Source of the DNA: Pyrocephalus nanus
Lineage: Eukaryota > Chordata > Aves > Passeriformes > Tyrannidae
Direction: 5' to 3'
DNA length: 64,000 bases
Assembly: GCA_038380795.1 (NCBI GenBank)
Contig: CM076259.1
Location: forward strand, 27,448,977 to 27,512,976
A program made the translations under genes and the position numbers. This document shows, one piece after another, positions 1-12,700 of this stretch. A model generated the notes under the pieces. It made no database searches. It was given only the letters and a program-made list of their open reading frames with translations, and was not told the DNA's origin. Position 1 is the stretch's first letter. Each line of letters starts with the position of its first letter.

Positions 1-803
1 TGACAGCTCACAGAGCTGCACCATCTCTAGATCATTTACTCATCTAGTTTTGGCTGGATCACATTGGTCTTACTTCATTTCTGGTCGGAACAGTTCCATA
101 TTCCCAGTAGAAGTGCATTTCTGATGCTTTACCTCATATAATATCTGCTGAGGGGAGTGAAGCAAGCGTTACCCCGTCACACCCTTCTGTCCTGTGTGAA
201 TTAGTCAGGAGTTCTGCTTCTTGAACAGGTGGTGGCACATAATGCTTACCCTTAGCCTTGACCAAGTTCAAGCAAAGTCTGGGGCTTGAGCCTCTGGGTG
301 TATTTTCAAGACCTGATGTGCTTTGTTTGATATTTGTTTCAGAATAAGGTTACTTAGCCAATCCCCTTGACTACATTTCTATCAGAAGTCTACTGTCTAA
401 AAATCTTCTTTTTCAACTTCCCACACTTGCACAAACTTTGCTAGGGAGTAGTAGTGTTTGCCTTCTTCCTACTGAGCCCTGTTTCCCTTTTAGTGCCTCA
501 TCTATCTTTGGGGAGCTGTCAAGTTCAGATTAACCCCTTCAGCAATTTACCCCAACTGGTCCGGGCCTTTCTACGTCCCTGTACAAAGCTGGCATGTCTG
601 TGGAGCATCTCATTGTAGTACTGGAACTTGCCCTAGAGCATGCTGAGATTTTGTAATCAGATCTGATGGCAAAATTTGGACTTTTATGTCCTGGCTTGTG
701 GAAGGTATCACTGTGTGGTGAGGAGAGAAGGGTTAAAATGTCCTGAACTGTGCTTATTTCTCTTGTGTCTTCAATATTGTTGACAAACAAGTGTGCTGTG
801 CAG

Positions 804-3800
804 GTTCATGCCCAGGAAAGAACAGTGAAGATCCTCCAAATGACAGCAGTAGTCATAAGACCAAAGAAGTTGCAAAGGAAAAGCAGTCTCAAACAGAGCT
901 GGTCAAACAGGAGATGCTGGTGCAATACCTGCAAGATGCTTACAACTTCTCAGTGAAAATCACAGAAGCTCTGTACCTGATCAGCAAGCTGATGTATGAA
1001 AGCTCTGTCTCAGGTATGTGAAATAACCATGGGGTGCTTTTTTCCCATTCAGCATTTCCAGATCTCTCCTCTTGCTGGAGAGATGTTGTAGTGGTGGAGC
1101 TCCAGGAGGAGGGGAAAAGCTTGGAGGAACTGTTCTTCGCTGAGCAGGTGTGACAGGCACTTCCAGGATATTGGAAAAGCAGTCACTATCTAAATGAGTG
1201 TCTGGAAGGGGCTGAATAGGGCATGGATGGGCTTTTTAGGAATCTCTTTTTTAAATATCAAAGTTGGAAATGTTTTAAAAATTATTTAAAAAATGTTTTT
1301 GAAAACATTTGAAATAAAATGGTTTTGAGGTATTTTATTGGTCACCAACCAGGTGACAAAAATGTCTTCACTAGTGGAAGCTATCCTGTCTCCTGTGGGG
1401 AGGGATGTATGTTCATCATCCCGGCTGAGGTTTTCCCAAAGTAAGCACGGCCAGTGAAAGCTGGACTTTGTTACATGCTCAGTGCCCTGATACAGCTTCA
1501 GGTGTTATGCTGGCCACAAGAGGGGAACTAAGCAGCTGGTCTCATCCATCTCACCTTTCCTCAAACTTTATTCTATAGCTAAACATGAGCTGTAGCCTGG
1601 TCCTCTTCAGTGCTGTAGTGAAAAGTGGTGATGAGTCAGCCTTTGAGTTAATTCAGCTGTTCATACTAAAATCAGAACTGCTGTAACCATTTAGACTTTT
1701 TTTGAAGTGTTTATCGTGAATTGGCATTTCCAAGGGAGCTGGAGTACAGAGGGGCACGACTCCCTCTCCCATCCTGTCCAGTACATCCACTTGCACAGAT
1801 CTGGAATAAGATGGGTCTGGTGCAACAGTGCCCTGGCTTCACGGAAACATTTCTGAGGCTTCATCTGTGTTAAGGACTTGTGATAAGTATGTGGGCTTCC
1901 CCGGCAAGCTTTGATGTCATTAGCTATTTGCACACACAAAAATTAACTCCTGAGTTCAGTGTCTTTACAGGTAATTTGAAGTTCAAGGCCAAGAGAGTGC
2001 CCCTACCTGATACTTAAACACCTGGGTTTTGGTTGTGGTGTTTTGGGGTTTTTTTGGCTGTGCAGACTTTACTAACTTTCCGTGTCCCTGTTGTCCTATG
2101 ATGCAGTGTAAGGAAGGCAAATTCAATGTCTGGACAGTGGAGATGTTTTCTCCATGTGGAGAGAGTACACTGCTGGATGAGGGGCTGATACTAAGGGATG
2201 TGTGTGCTCAGATTTAGCTTCTTGTAATTAAATATTTAATATTTGAAGATTTAATTTTTTTTTCTGTTGCAAACGTATACCTTCTGGTGTGACTGGAGAC
2301 AGGGAAAGCATGCCACCTGATAGATGTTCTTAATTCGGATTTAGAAATTAAAGCTTATACTGGTAAAAGCTCCTACTTAACCAGAGGTCAGACCATGAAC
2401 TGTTTGTTGTACAGCTTCTTTGATGGCTACCTTGGCTCTCTTGGGAATACTGGCTTACTTAACATTTTTTCTTGTTTTACGAGCAGGAGACTGGGCAGTT
2501 ATTTCAGGAGTAGTCAAGCTGGAATCAAGTGCTTCATTCCAGAGCCCATTTGTACATCAGATACCTTAGTTATTCTGGTTATAGTATTGCACTGGGACTT
2601 AAATTCAGCTGTTGTCTGCTGTGACCATGAGACTTTTTTTTTTCTCCCCAAAACTACTGTTTCCCAGAAGAGAATTTTTTTTCTTTTTCAGGCATTTTCC
2701 TAAACATATCACCTTGGATTTAGCTGTGATTTTGTTATCCTGTGCCTGTTTTCTCTGGGACATCTACATCTGGGTTCTAGTGATCCCATTCTGACTTGAG
2801 CCCTCTGCAGACATTAGCAGTGATCTTTAGATGTTCATAGAGTTTGCTGTGAGAGAGTACCCCTGTGAATTTGTTTGAATGGCCTCTCTAATGGGAATTG
2901 GGAAAGAACTGCACTAATGCAACTGTTCCCTCTGCAGTGGTGCAGGAAGCCATTGAGTTCTTTGTGACGGTCTCGCAGTTTAATGTGCCCGAGGCGCTGC
3001 TTGGAGTCCGCAGGATGCTCCCCCTCATATGGTCAAAGGAGCCTGGCATTAAGGAGGCTGTGCTGAATGCCTACAGGAAACTCTATCTGAGCCCCAGTGA
3101 GGATTCTGAGAGGTATGGGCCTTCCTAAGCAGAAGATATTTGGGTTTATTTCAGGGTTTTATTTCTTTTCTTCCCCCCCCCCCCCCCTGCCCCTTTCTGC
3201 TGTTAGGAATGGGGTATGGACAGAAAGAGAACTAAAAGGTTATATATTTGGGTATCCCAGCCTTCCTGCAGGACATACTGCTGAGCTTCTGCTCTTGGAT
3301 TGTCGTAGTGTTCATGTGTAGGAAATTCATGCAGAAAAACTCCATCTGAGAGCTTATGGAAGGAGATGCTGAAAATTACTTTAAATTAAACTGTTATCAG
3401 GCACTCACACTTGTTCTCATAAATTTCACTCTCATACAAAGTACTGCCCTAAGATACATATACCCAAATTATCTGGGAAGGGTCCCTATATGATAGGGAA
3501 CAAGGAGTGTCAATTGGGAATGTTCCTTTTGCCAGACAGGTTCTTGATTGGCAACAATTAACTAATTTTTTTGAATGGCTGTTTCAACCCTTTGAGAGTC
3601 AGCTGCTGTTATGGAGTCATCCCGTGTCCAAGAGTCTTGTATACTTCACCCTCTGTGGGCAAGTTGTCGGCCAGTGTTTGTTTCCCCATTTTGAGCTTCT
3701 TATAACTTTAGTTTGCTCATCCTATTGGAATAATAAGAGGAATGGTATACAGTGTAGTCTGAAGTTGGAGCTTTATTTCTGTTACCAGACCTCAAGTTTT

Positions 3801-6684
3801 TTTGCTGGCAAGTCATGCATCCTGTGGCCTTATCCGAGTGTAGGCATTCTGCTTCTGATGTACACAACACATTCCTCAGGGTTTGCTGGGGGTCTTGATG
3901 TCCTTGTTGTGTCCTCGGTTTTTCAATAATACACCATTTTTTTTATTCCTCACATTATTGAGGGTTAGTTGTTATTATCATTTGGGTGCTTTCACACAGA
4001 CTTCTATTTGTATTTCGGTCAAAATGATCTTAAATCTTTTTATAACAAATTTCTATGTGTGTAGATGAAAGGATGTTAAGGAGCCTTTGTTGTTTATCCT
4101 TTTTGAGGATTTGGGGGTGGGAACTGGGTACCACTTTTCTCTACTCTGGCACTTGCCCGTTTTTTTAGCACATGCCCACTTCTAAATCCTGTTGGATACA
4201 CGTGCAATAAGTTAAGTGTGATCCCTGGTGAGATGCACCATACCTCACCCTCATTTGTACCTCAGGGCAATATAAAGCACTCACTGATTCTTATTTCTTC
4301 TTGACAGTATTGCCTGGAGACAACTCTCCTGCAGTTTGAACTCTGGCCTTAATTGTTCATAGAGAGATTAATTTCAGTTTCTTATGGTCTAGGGAATCAT
4401 ACTTTGACTTGTGGTGGAGAGTAAACTGGGAAGTGGCTGCTGAGTGCCTCTGGCTGGGTCTTTGAGCGCCAGGAGGAGCATCGGTGCACAAAGCAATAGA
4501 CTTTTGAGCCCATGTCATGCTCCTTGGCACTTGAGCTGGGTGGCTAGGAATACTCAAGCTTGTGGTGGGGAAAGTTTTCCTTTTCCCAGGGATTAGCTCT
4601 GTTATCTAATGGATTTTCTCAGCTCTCTAATAGGATAGTAATTGTGACAGTAGCTTTTTCTTTACCTTTTAATTTCTTTTATTATTATTTTTCCCCTTTC
4701 AAAGGGCCAATGCCCAGAGCCTGGTGCGTTCTCTCTATCTCATCATGGTGGATGCATCGCTAGAAACGATACGGTGCTTAGAAGAAATAGTGAGTATCTG
4801 CCTTGCCTGGGTTTGGACTGTATTTGTGATTCTAGAGGTCTTTTATGTTAAAACAGTAGTCACTGTAGTTAATGTCTTTGGTTTGAAGTCTATCTTCCCC
4901 TGCCTCTCCCTAGTTTTTTAATTGCATTTCTTATACAGATTTCAGAGTTTGTGCAGAAAGATGAAATAAAGCCTGCTGTGATCCAGCTGCTTTGGGAACA
5001 ATTCACGGAAAAATCTCAGTGCTCATCGCTGGAACGACGTGCTGCTGTGATACTGCTGGGGATGATGGCACGGTGAGCCTGGGGCCAGGCCGAGTCCTGT
5101 GAGTGGGAGGATGTACAGGCAGTCGATTTTTATTGAAGAACTGTGGATGCTGCATCAGCTGACCCTTTTGTTTTGTAACTTCAAAAATAGCAACCCAATC
5201 ATGGGGTAATGAAGCCTGGAACTGAACACAGTTGTGCTGGGTCTCACCAGCACAGCCTCTGAATGAGTATGACATTATTTTCCTTGTGTTCTGAATGTCC
5301 ATCCCTTCTCAGAGTTTACTGTGTCACAGCTCTGCAGCTTTGCCTGTGTTTGAATAAGAACAGTGAGAAGCTGCTGAGTAGAGATGTCTGGAGCTTTCAG
5401 CATGAAGGGAAATGAATCTGTTTCACTTTCTGGGAGCAAAAAGAATGTATCTGCACTGTAAAGTTTTCATTTCCTCTGTTTCCCAGCCCGGTAACCATTT
5501 GGCATTCCACTTACCTGCTGATTGCTTCTCACTGTCCCTACCTCAGTTCTTCATCAGTCAAAAATAGGCCTGTATAATGATGATCCTAAAGTTCTTTCAC
5601 AAGCAGAAAGGGGAATGGGTGGGTGTGGGGTTTGGGGGGCTTTTTTGGATGATGTTATTGTTTTACTTTGTTTCCCACAGTAGGAGAGAAAAAGGCACAT
5701 GTCACCAGTCCTGAGCTCTTGGGCTCTTTTCTATTTTGCAACATTTTTCTTTGTCTTACCCTTATAAGTTTTGCTCTTTCCTGATAAGAGAGTCAAGAAT
5801 CTTCTTCCTTTACAAAGAGGCTCTGCCCAGTGTTGATCACTTTGGAGAACAACATCTCTTAGCAGAGCATGGATTATACTGGGTTTTGTGAAATATTGTT
5901 TGCTCTTCCTATAGCTATATCTTGAGCCATTGGATGAGTTTTGTTTTGTTTTCTCTGTTATTCAAACCACTGCCATCCAGAAGGCACAAGAAGTATTTAT
6001 CTTGGTTATCCATACCTCTGTAAATTTTCAGCAGCACCTCATGTAATGCCCCCATCCCTTCCATTCCACAGAGGGAATCCAGAGATCATAGGCAGCAACC
6101 TGGACATCTTGATAACAACGGGGTTGTCTGAGAAGGCGTGTGAAGACTATCGCCTGGCTCAAGAAGTATGCATTGTTATCTCCAAACTTGCCAGTGACCC
6201 TAAGGTGAGACTCTTGGTTTGTTCTTGAGGTCATCCAGAAACAAAGAAGGAGGGGGGGAGATGGTTTGTATTGAGAGGAGAGAGAAGTAATTAAATTTTT
6301 ACAGATTTTGAAATTAAGTAGGTTGAGACCATTCAGCAGCACTGTCTGGAAAGCTTAGCACACATCAGTGAACATGTAATAAAAGAATTTTCATTAGGCA
6401 ACAGGCTGAATTCAATTAGCAAAGAGTTCAGTGCACAAGAAAATATGTTTTCCTTTCAATTCTCTTCTTCAGACTCCCAGTTCTAAACTGATTTGTGTTT
6501 TCTCAACCATGAAGCCCTTTCCTCTGCTGATGTTTTCTGGTGGTGTGATTCTTTTGCCCTCCCTATTAATTGATATTCAGGAGTTGTCAGCTGTACAACA
6601 GAATATAAAACATGAAAGGTTTTCAAACCTGTCCATGTTGTACTTAGAACAACATGATGGTTGATGGCTTCTTTGCCTGGGAAA

Positions 6685-6719
<35 letters not shown>

Positions 6720-9700
6720 GTACTCGGGGAAAAAAATCTCTTTGTTTTTTTGACTCAAGCATTTGGGGCATTTTGGTTCAGGAGTTCTGTCATAAAAGCA
6801 ACCCTCCTTCACACAGCACTGTCATTCTGTGTTTACCCCTTCTGCTGGGGATGTTGCTTCAGGAACTTCATGAATTAATGTGAATCACAACATTCTTAAA
6901 TGTTCTGTAATTGGATGTAATTCAGTTTTAGGTTGACTGAAGTCTGCAGCTAAGTTTGTATGTGAGAAGGGACAGAACTAAAAATACTTGACTTTAGTAG
7001 CTCTTCCTCTCTCCCCCCACCCACCCTCCTGACCAGAAATTCAGTACAGAGGACAGATTGTGGTGAATTGAGAATTTTTGTTTCCAGCTAATGAAAGCTG
7101 GTAAACCCTCTGTTTTGGTGAAGTATATGTTCATCAGGTGGATGCAGATGTGCTGGGACGTCTTGGGTACTGTCATAGTCAGTTTAGTAGTTCTCTAGGT
7201 TATCTTATGCCCAACCTAAAATAGAGTGGGTCTGATGCAAAATATATGCAACAGCCTAAGTGTGAGATGGTCTTGGATTCAGTTATCCTCTGTTATTTCT
7301 TCTGATGGTATTTTGCTTTTAAGCAAAACCTTATGGTTCTGGAGTACCCTTAGGCAAGCGTTTTCTAGTTGGCTTACTGTTGATGACTCTGAAGATGCTC
7401 TAAAGGTTTCCCTCTTCATTCGTTGTGGAGAAAGAGTCAATAATATCAGATTTTTAAAGAATCCTTTTGAGATTTCGAAAGAGTTATTTTGATTTAAGGT
7501 GAAAGAGTGGAACTGTCTGGGTTGGCCTGGGATCATCATTTGGCCAAGCTTTAAATCCACGCACTGTTGCCACCATGCCTTCAACAGTAACAGTAATGTC
7601 CCTGCTCCATGTTTAGTTGCAGAGCAGTACTGGGTGTCCCTGCCAAGGGCCTAGCATGGGTTTGATTAGCATTATGCACACAGCAAGATTAAGTACTGGG
7701 AAGGGCGTGGGGGGATTCTCACACACTGTTCTTATGTGAGTAACTCATCTGTTCTCTCTGCAGCCAGCAATGGAGAAGAACAGTGCACCTTTTCGACTCT
7801 CACAGAATCACATGCTCTTTAGTTGCCTGAGTGAGACTGTGAGTAAAGGTGAGCTCAAGTCAGCAGCAGGTTTGGAGGAGATAAGGTTGGGCTGCCTGTG
7901 TTGTCACTGGTGTATGTGGTACATTGCTCCCTCTTCTCCTCAGGCTTTGCCCAGCGAAGTACTCACTGGATCCCCTTCATGGATACAGCAGTAACACTCA
8001 TCTACCAGCTGGCAGAAGGGCCAGATGAGATATGTGCCCAAATCCTGCAAGTGTGCAGTCAGCAAGCTCTGGAGAAGCTGCAGGAAGCTGATGGGCAGAA
8101 CTCTGGTGAGGAAAAAAAGCTGATAAAGGAAATCTGTAACTATGGTTTCCATGAAATTGGATGGCCTAAAGTAACTGCTGGAGAATAGAGCTGAGGGGCT
8201 AGTGGAGGTGCTGGCATGGAAGGGTGCAAGTGCTGTGAAGGAGTCTGTGGAGCGTGGAGATGGGCTATACAGTGACACTTGCCAGTAAATAATGGGGAAG
8301 AGATCTAGATAAACCCTGAACTGTAGTAATTTTTCTCCTTTAGATCCAAGGGATTCTCCCAGCAGAGATTCTGCTGGTGCTGCCAGTCTCCCCACGTTCA
8401 TGTTGGTGCACCTGGTGTCCCTTGTGGGACAAGTGGCAATGCAGCAGGTAGCACATTTGGAAGTGTCAGTGAGTGCAGAGCTAGGCAGACGCCGTGTCCT
8501 TAAAGAGGAGAAGACCAAGAAGCATTCTAATAGCAGCAAACAGAAGCAGAGATCCCAGGTGAGAACCAAGGGGTTTTTTTCCTGAGCAGCTCTTGTAGTG
8601 TCCCAGCTACAGCTGACTTTTGGGGAATGCACTACTAAGGTTGCACAAGGTCCAAGGTAATGTGTGCTTTGGAAGTGGAAAGAGACACGTGTTGGTCAGG
8701 ATTGACAGGGAGAGCTGAGGTCCTTGAGTGACCCTATTCAGTAAAACTCTTACACTGGTCTTGGGTTTTGGAGAGGCAGAGGGGAGGGAATGAAGGGTGA
8801 AGTCTTGGCCATGCTTATCTTCCTGCTTTAGGTAAACATTTCCTTTTCAGTCATCACCTCTTTTCTTACCAGTGCAATCTTTTGCAATTGCTGCTAGAAG
8901 AACACCCATTTGTGCCCTGAGTTCTGGAACCCTGATCCAGAAACTTGAAAGTAGAGTCTAGTTCTATTTGGTGTAATTATGAAGGCTTAATGGGAGCCTT
9001 CTTAACAGGATCTGTGTGATAGAAATGCCCTGCTTGGTTAGGTCTACCTTGGAACATTTTCCAGAGTGTAATGAGGCTGACTTTCTTGGATAAGAATAGA
9101 GAAAAATGTGTGTGTACCTAGGTATCCAGTCTCTATTAGATGGTTACTGCTATGCCCAGAGAACTCTACAGTTCATTTCCTCATCCTGCTTATCCATGTC
9201 AATACCATTTTCCACACAGGAGGAGGTTAATATGAGATTTTCCAAGAAGGAGCAGTTGGATACAGATTTGGTCCCCACTGCAACACCCATGTCTCTTTTC
9301 TTCCCTTGTGTTATTTTTGCCTTGCTATTATAAAGTTTCCCATAATCTTGCTCATGAGACCAGCAATGTAAAGGCTGCTTTGAACTTCTTGTGTTTAGGA
9401 TCTGAATGTCCCTCAAGTTGTACAGGACTCCCACACTGATGCCAGATGTGTCCTAAGTCTGTCTCATCTTAGTAGCGTTGGTAGCTTAAGCTTTCTTTAC
9501 ATTCTGGACTCCTCAGTAAAAGAAAGACATGGAGCTCCTGGAGCAGGTCCAGCAGTGAGCAACAAAGATGATTAAGGACCTGGAGCATCTCTCTTATGAG
9601 GAAAGGCTGAGAGCTGGGCCTCTTCAGCATCAAGACTGAGAGGGGACCTTATCCATGTCTATTAGTGTCTGAAGGGAGGGTGTCAAGAGGATGGAGCCAG

Positions 9701-12700
9701 GCTGTTCTTGGTGGTGCCAACCGCTAGGAAGAGAGGCAACCGGCAGAAACTGATACACAGGAAGTTCCATCTAAACATACAGAAGAACTTTACTGTGCAA
9801 GTGACTGAACATTGGTACAGATTGCCCAGAGAGGTTGTGGAGTCTCCCCTCACTGGAGATGTTCCAGAACCGTCTGGCTGCAATCCTGTTCTGTGTTCTA
9901 GGATGATCCTGCTTGAGGAGGGAGGTTGGGCCAGATGACCCGCTGTGGTCCCTTCCAACATTACTATGTGATTCTGTGGTTAGTGTTCTGTGGCATGTGG
10001 ACTGGCAAATGCTGGACTGCCCTTCACAACTTCATTGAGTTCTTGGGGGGAAAGTGGGTTATAAAATCTCCATCAGTCTGCTGTTCTCCATTCTAGTTGT
10101 GTGGCTGGTAATATGCATATACCTCACACTTGACAGAAGAGAACTTTGTGAAGAAAGAGGTTATTGTTGCCTGACATCTTTTGTACAATCTTCCTTTCTG
10201 CACAGACCACAGGAAACGAGACCACTATGGAGGAGGAGCTGGGCCTCGTGGCAGCCTCGGCTGATGACACCGAGGCCGAGCTTATCTCCAATATTTGTGA
10301 GACAGAACTTCTAGATGGTAAGTGTGGCTGCCAGCAAGGAGCACTGGCTCTGTCTGCCTGTTTGAAAGAACAGGTATGGTGGGTATCCTGAAGGAGGAAG
10401 GCTGTTTTATTCTGAAGGAAACAGTCATTTTTGGCCTGGTGTCAGTTTCCATGTAGGCTGTTTCTTTGCTCTGCCTCTCTGGAGGTGGTTGTTTGTGGTG
10501 AAAGTGAGTCAGCCAGTTACTGTAGTTTGCAGCAGTTCTGGGATAAATTGAATAATTGTTTTTAAAGCGGGATACACAAAGAATGCTCTCATACTCACTG
10601 TCTTTAACACCACTTTCTAGGGAAGCACCTGTTCTCTGCCTTTGTTCCACTGGTGCTCAAGATCTGCAGCAACCCTGGACGCTACAGCGATTCAGCACTG
10701 TCAGCTGCTGCAGCCCTAACTCTTGGCAAACTCTGCATGATCAGGTACCACTGAGCCATGCCAGAGTTCCTTTCCCAGCTTTCCTAGTACTGAGCACAAG
10801 CAAATGTTGCAACTCCTTTTCCAAAGAAAGAACAAACACAGAAGTGTCCATAAATTACTTTTTCCTTTAACTGTTTTTTCTTCTCTGCTCTCTGAGAGAT
10901 GGAATTTTGGTATCTACCCCTACTTTCCTGTACCCTGTCTTTTCAGCTCTGAGTTCTGTGACACCCACTTGCGTCTGCTGTTCACGATGATGGAGAAGTC
11001 CACTCTGCCTGGTGTGAGATCCAACCTCATTATTGCAGCAGGAGATCTGGCCATCCGCTTCCCCAACCTGGTGGAGCCATGGACATCACATCTCTATGCC
11101 AGGTAATGCTACACTCATTGTTGGGAGAGGACAGGTGATGAAAACTCTGTGGAAGGGTGACACTGGATCTCCAGAAGGCAAGAATGACCCTGGAAACCAA
11201 ATTTGAAGATGTTGCAGGAAGACAACAGACCTGGCTATGGAATAGGCTGTCAGGAGTATCCATAACTTAGAGACACTCATTCTGCTGCTTCCTGCAGTAA
11301 CTCTTTGTTTCTGTCAGGTTGCAGGACCCCTGCCCAAGGGTGAGGCAGACAGCTGCACTCGTGATGACTCAGCTCATCCTCAAAGACATGGTGAAGGTAA
11401 AGGGCCAAGCGAGCGAACTGGCAGCTCTGCTGGTAGACCCAGAGGAGGCAGTCGTGGGAGTGGCTAAGAACTTCTTCAGTGAACTCTCCACCAAGGCAAG
11501 TGGATGATCAGGGACCTTATTCACAAGAGCAGGGAAGGGCTGTTGGAGGCTGGATCAATGAATGGCATGAGTCCTGGAGAGGTGTGTTAGTGGTGTAGGT
11601 CTGTCCCTCTGTGTTGCCCAAATAAGAGTAGCTAAAAGAAACTTTGCAATACAAGTTTTTCCTGATGTTGCTGAATTTGATCTCATCCATTCACACCGGA
11701 AGGCAGGCTCTAAAACAGTGCCGTGTCCCTTTGCTTTCTTGTGTATGCCTAGAACAGGGTTTGGAACAGTTTTCTGCAGCGTACCTTTAGGCCTTACAGC
11801 AGAGTTCCCTGACTTTATGACTCAGGCACCTTCTCTGAAACCTTTCCAAGTTGTTCTTGGCTGTGTGATACTGAGTTACTTAAACTGAAGCAGTTTTAGC
11901 CCGAGTAAAACTTTTCTTACTGCAGGTAAGAGCAGTACAGGTTACCCCCTGTTCATTCAAAGTTAGTCTCACACGGGCCCTGCAGAGTTTGACATTTGCT
12001 GCCTGAGAGGCTGCAGTGACACTGGGGCTTTTCTGTCTTCGATTGCTCCATTAAAGCAGAGCCAGCCACCTGACTATGCTGACTTGCTATCTCTGCAGTG
12101 TGTATGACAAAACTATGTAAAAGCACTGGGAAAATGAATGTGGGCTGGACCTTTTCAAGCAAGATGGAAAGCAGTTCCTTAAGCTGAAATGCTGTTTCTT
12201 TTATCAGGACGCTTTTTTCATTGGTTTCTGACAAGGTTGGAAAGCAAAGAAACTGCATCCAAGTCTGCCAAAGAGCAGAGCTGGGTTGCAGTTACAGCTT
12301 GTTGGTTGGCTGGGTTTTTTCCCCCTTAGCTTCAGCCAAGTAGTCCTGGATAGGTTTGGCTGGCTGTGTACAGCTTGTTTCAAAAAGCTGGGTTTCTGTC
12401 AGTAGATTGAGGATGGGGAAAAAGGAAGTAATTTTAAGTGGGCAGCTTAACTGGCTTGACTCAAGGTATCCTTTATAATTCTGTATTTCATGTACAAACT
12501 TATGTTCTGCACAGGATAATGCCATCTATAACCTGCTTCCAGACATAATCAGCCATCTCTCCAATCCTAACTGCAGCACAGAGGAGGAATCCTTCCACAC
12601 TATTATGAGGTATTCTGAGGCTAAATAAATCTCTTAGGACCAGTACTATGTTTATGCAAAGGAGGTGCCAGATCCAGGGAAGAAAAACTACAGAAGAAAA

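Noticed and set aside
3507..3929. A 140-codon open frame in an NCAPD2 intron
   Set aside because: T-rich intronic DNA, aromatic-rich translation without similarity, and no splice signals linking it to NCAPD2 in frame.
5577..5715. ATGATGA and CTGA motifs in an NCAPD2 intron as a C/D-box snoRNA
   Set aside because: Spacing is too long, no terminal stem or guide region is visible. I also looked for the scaRNA that human NCAPD2 hosts and did not find it in these introns; it may lie upstream of the window.
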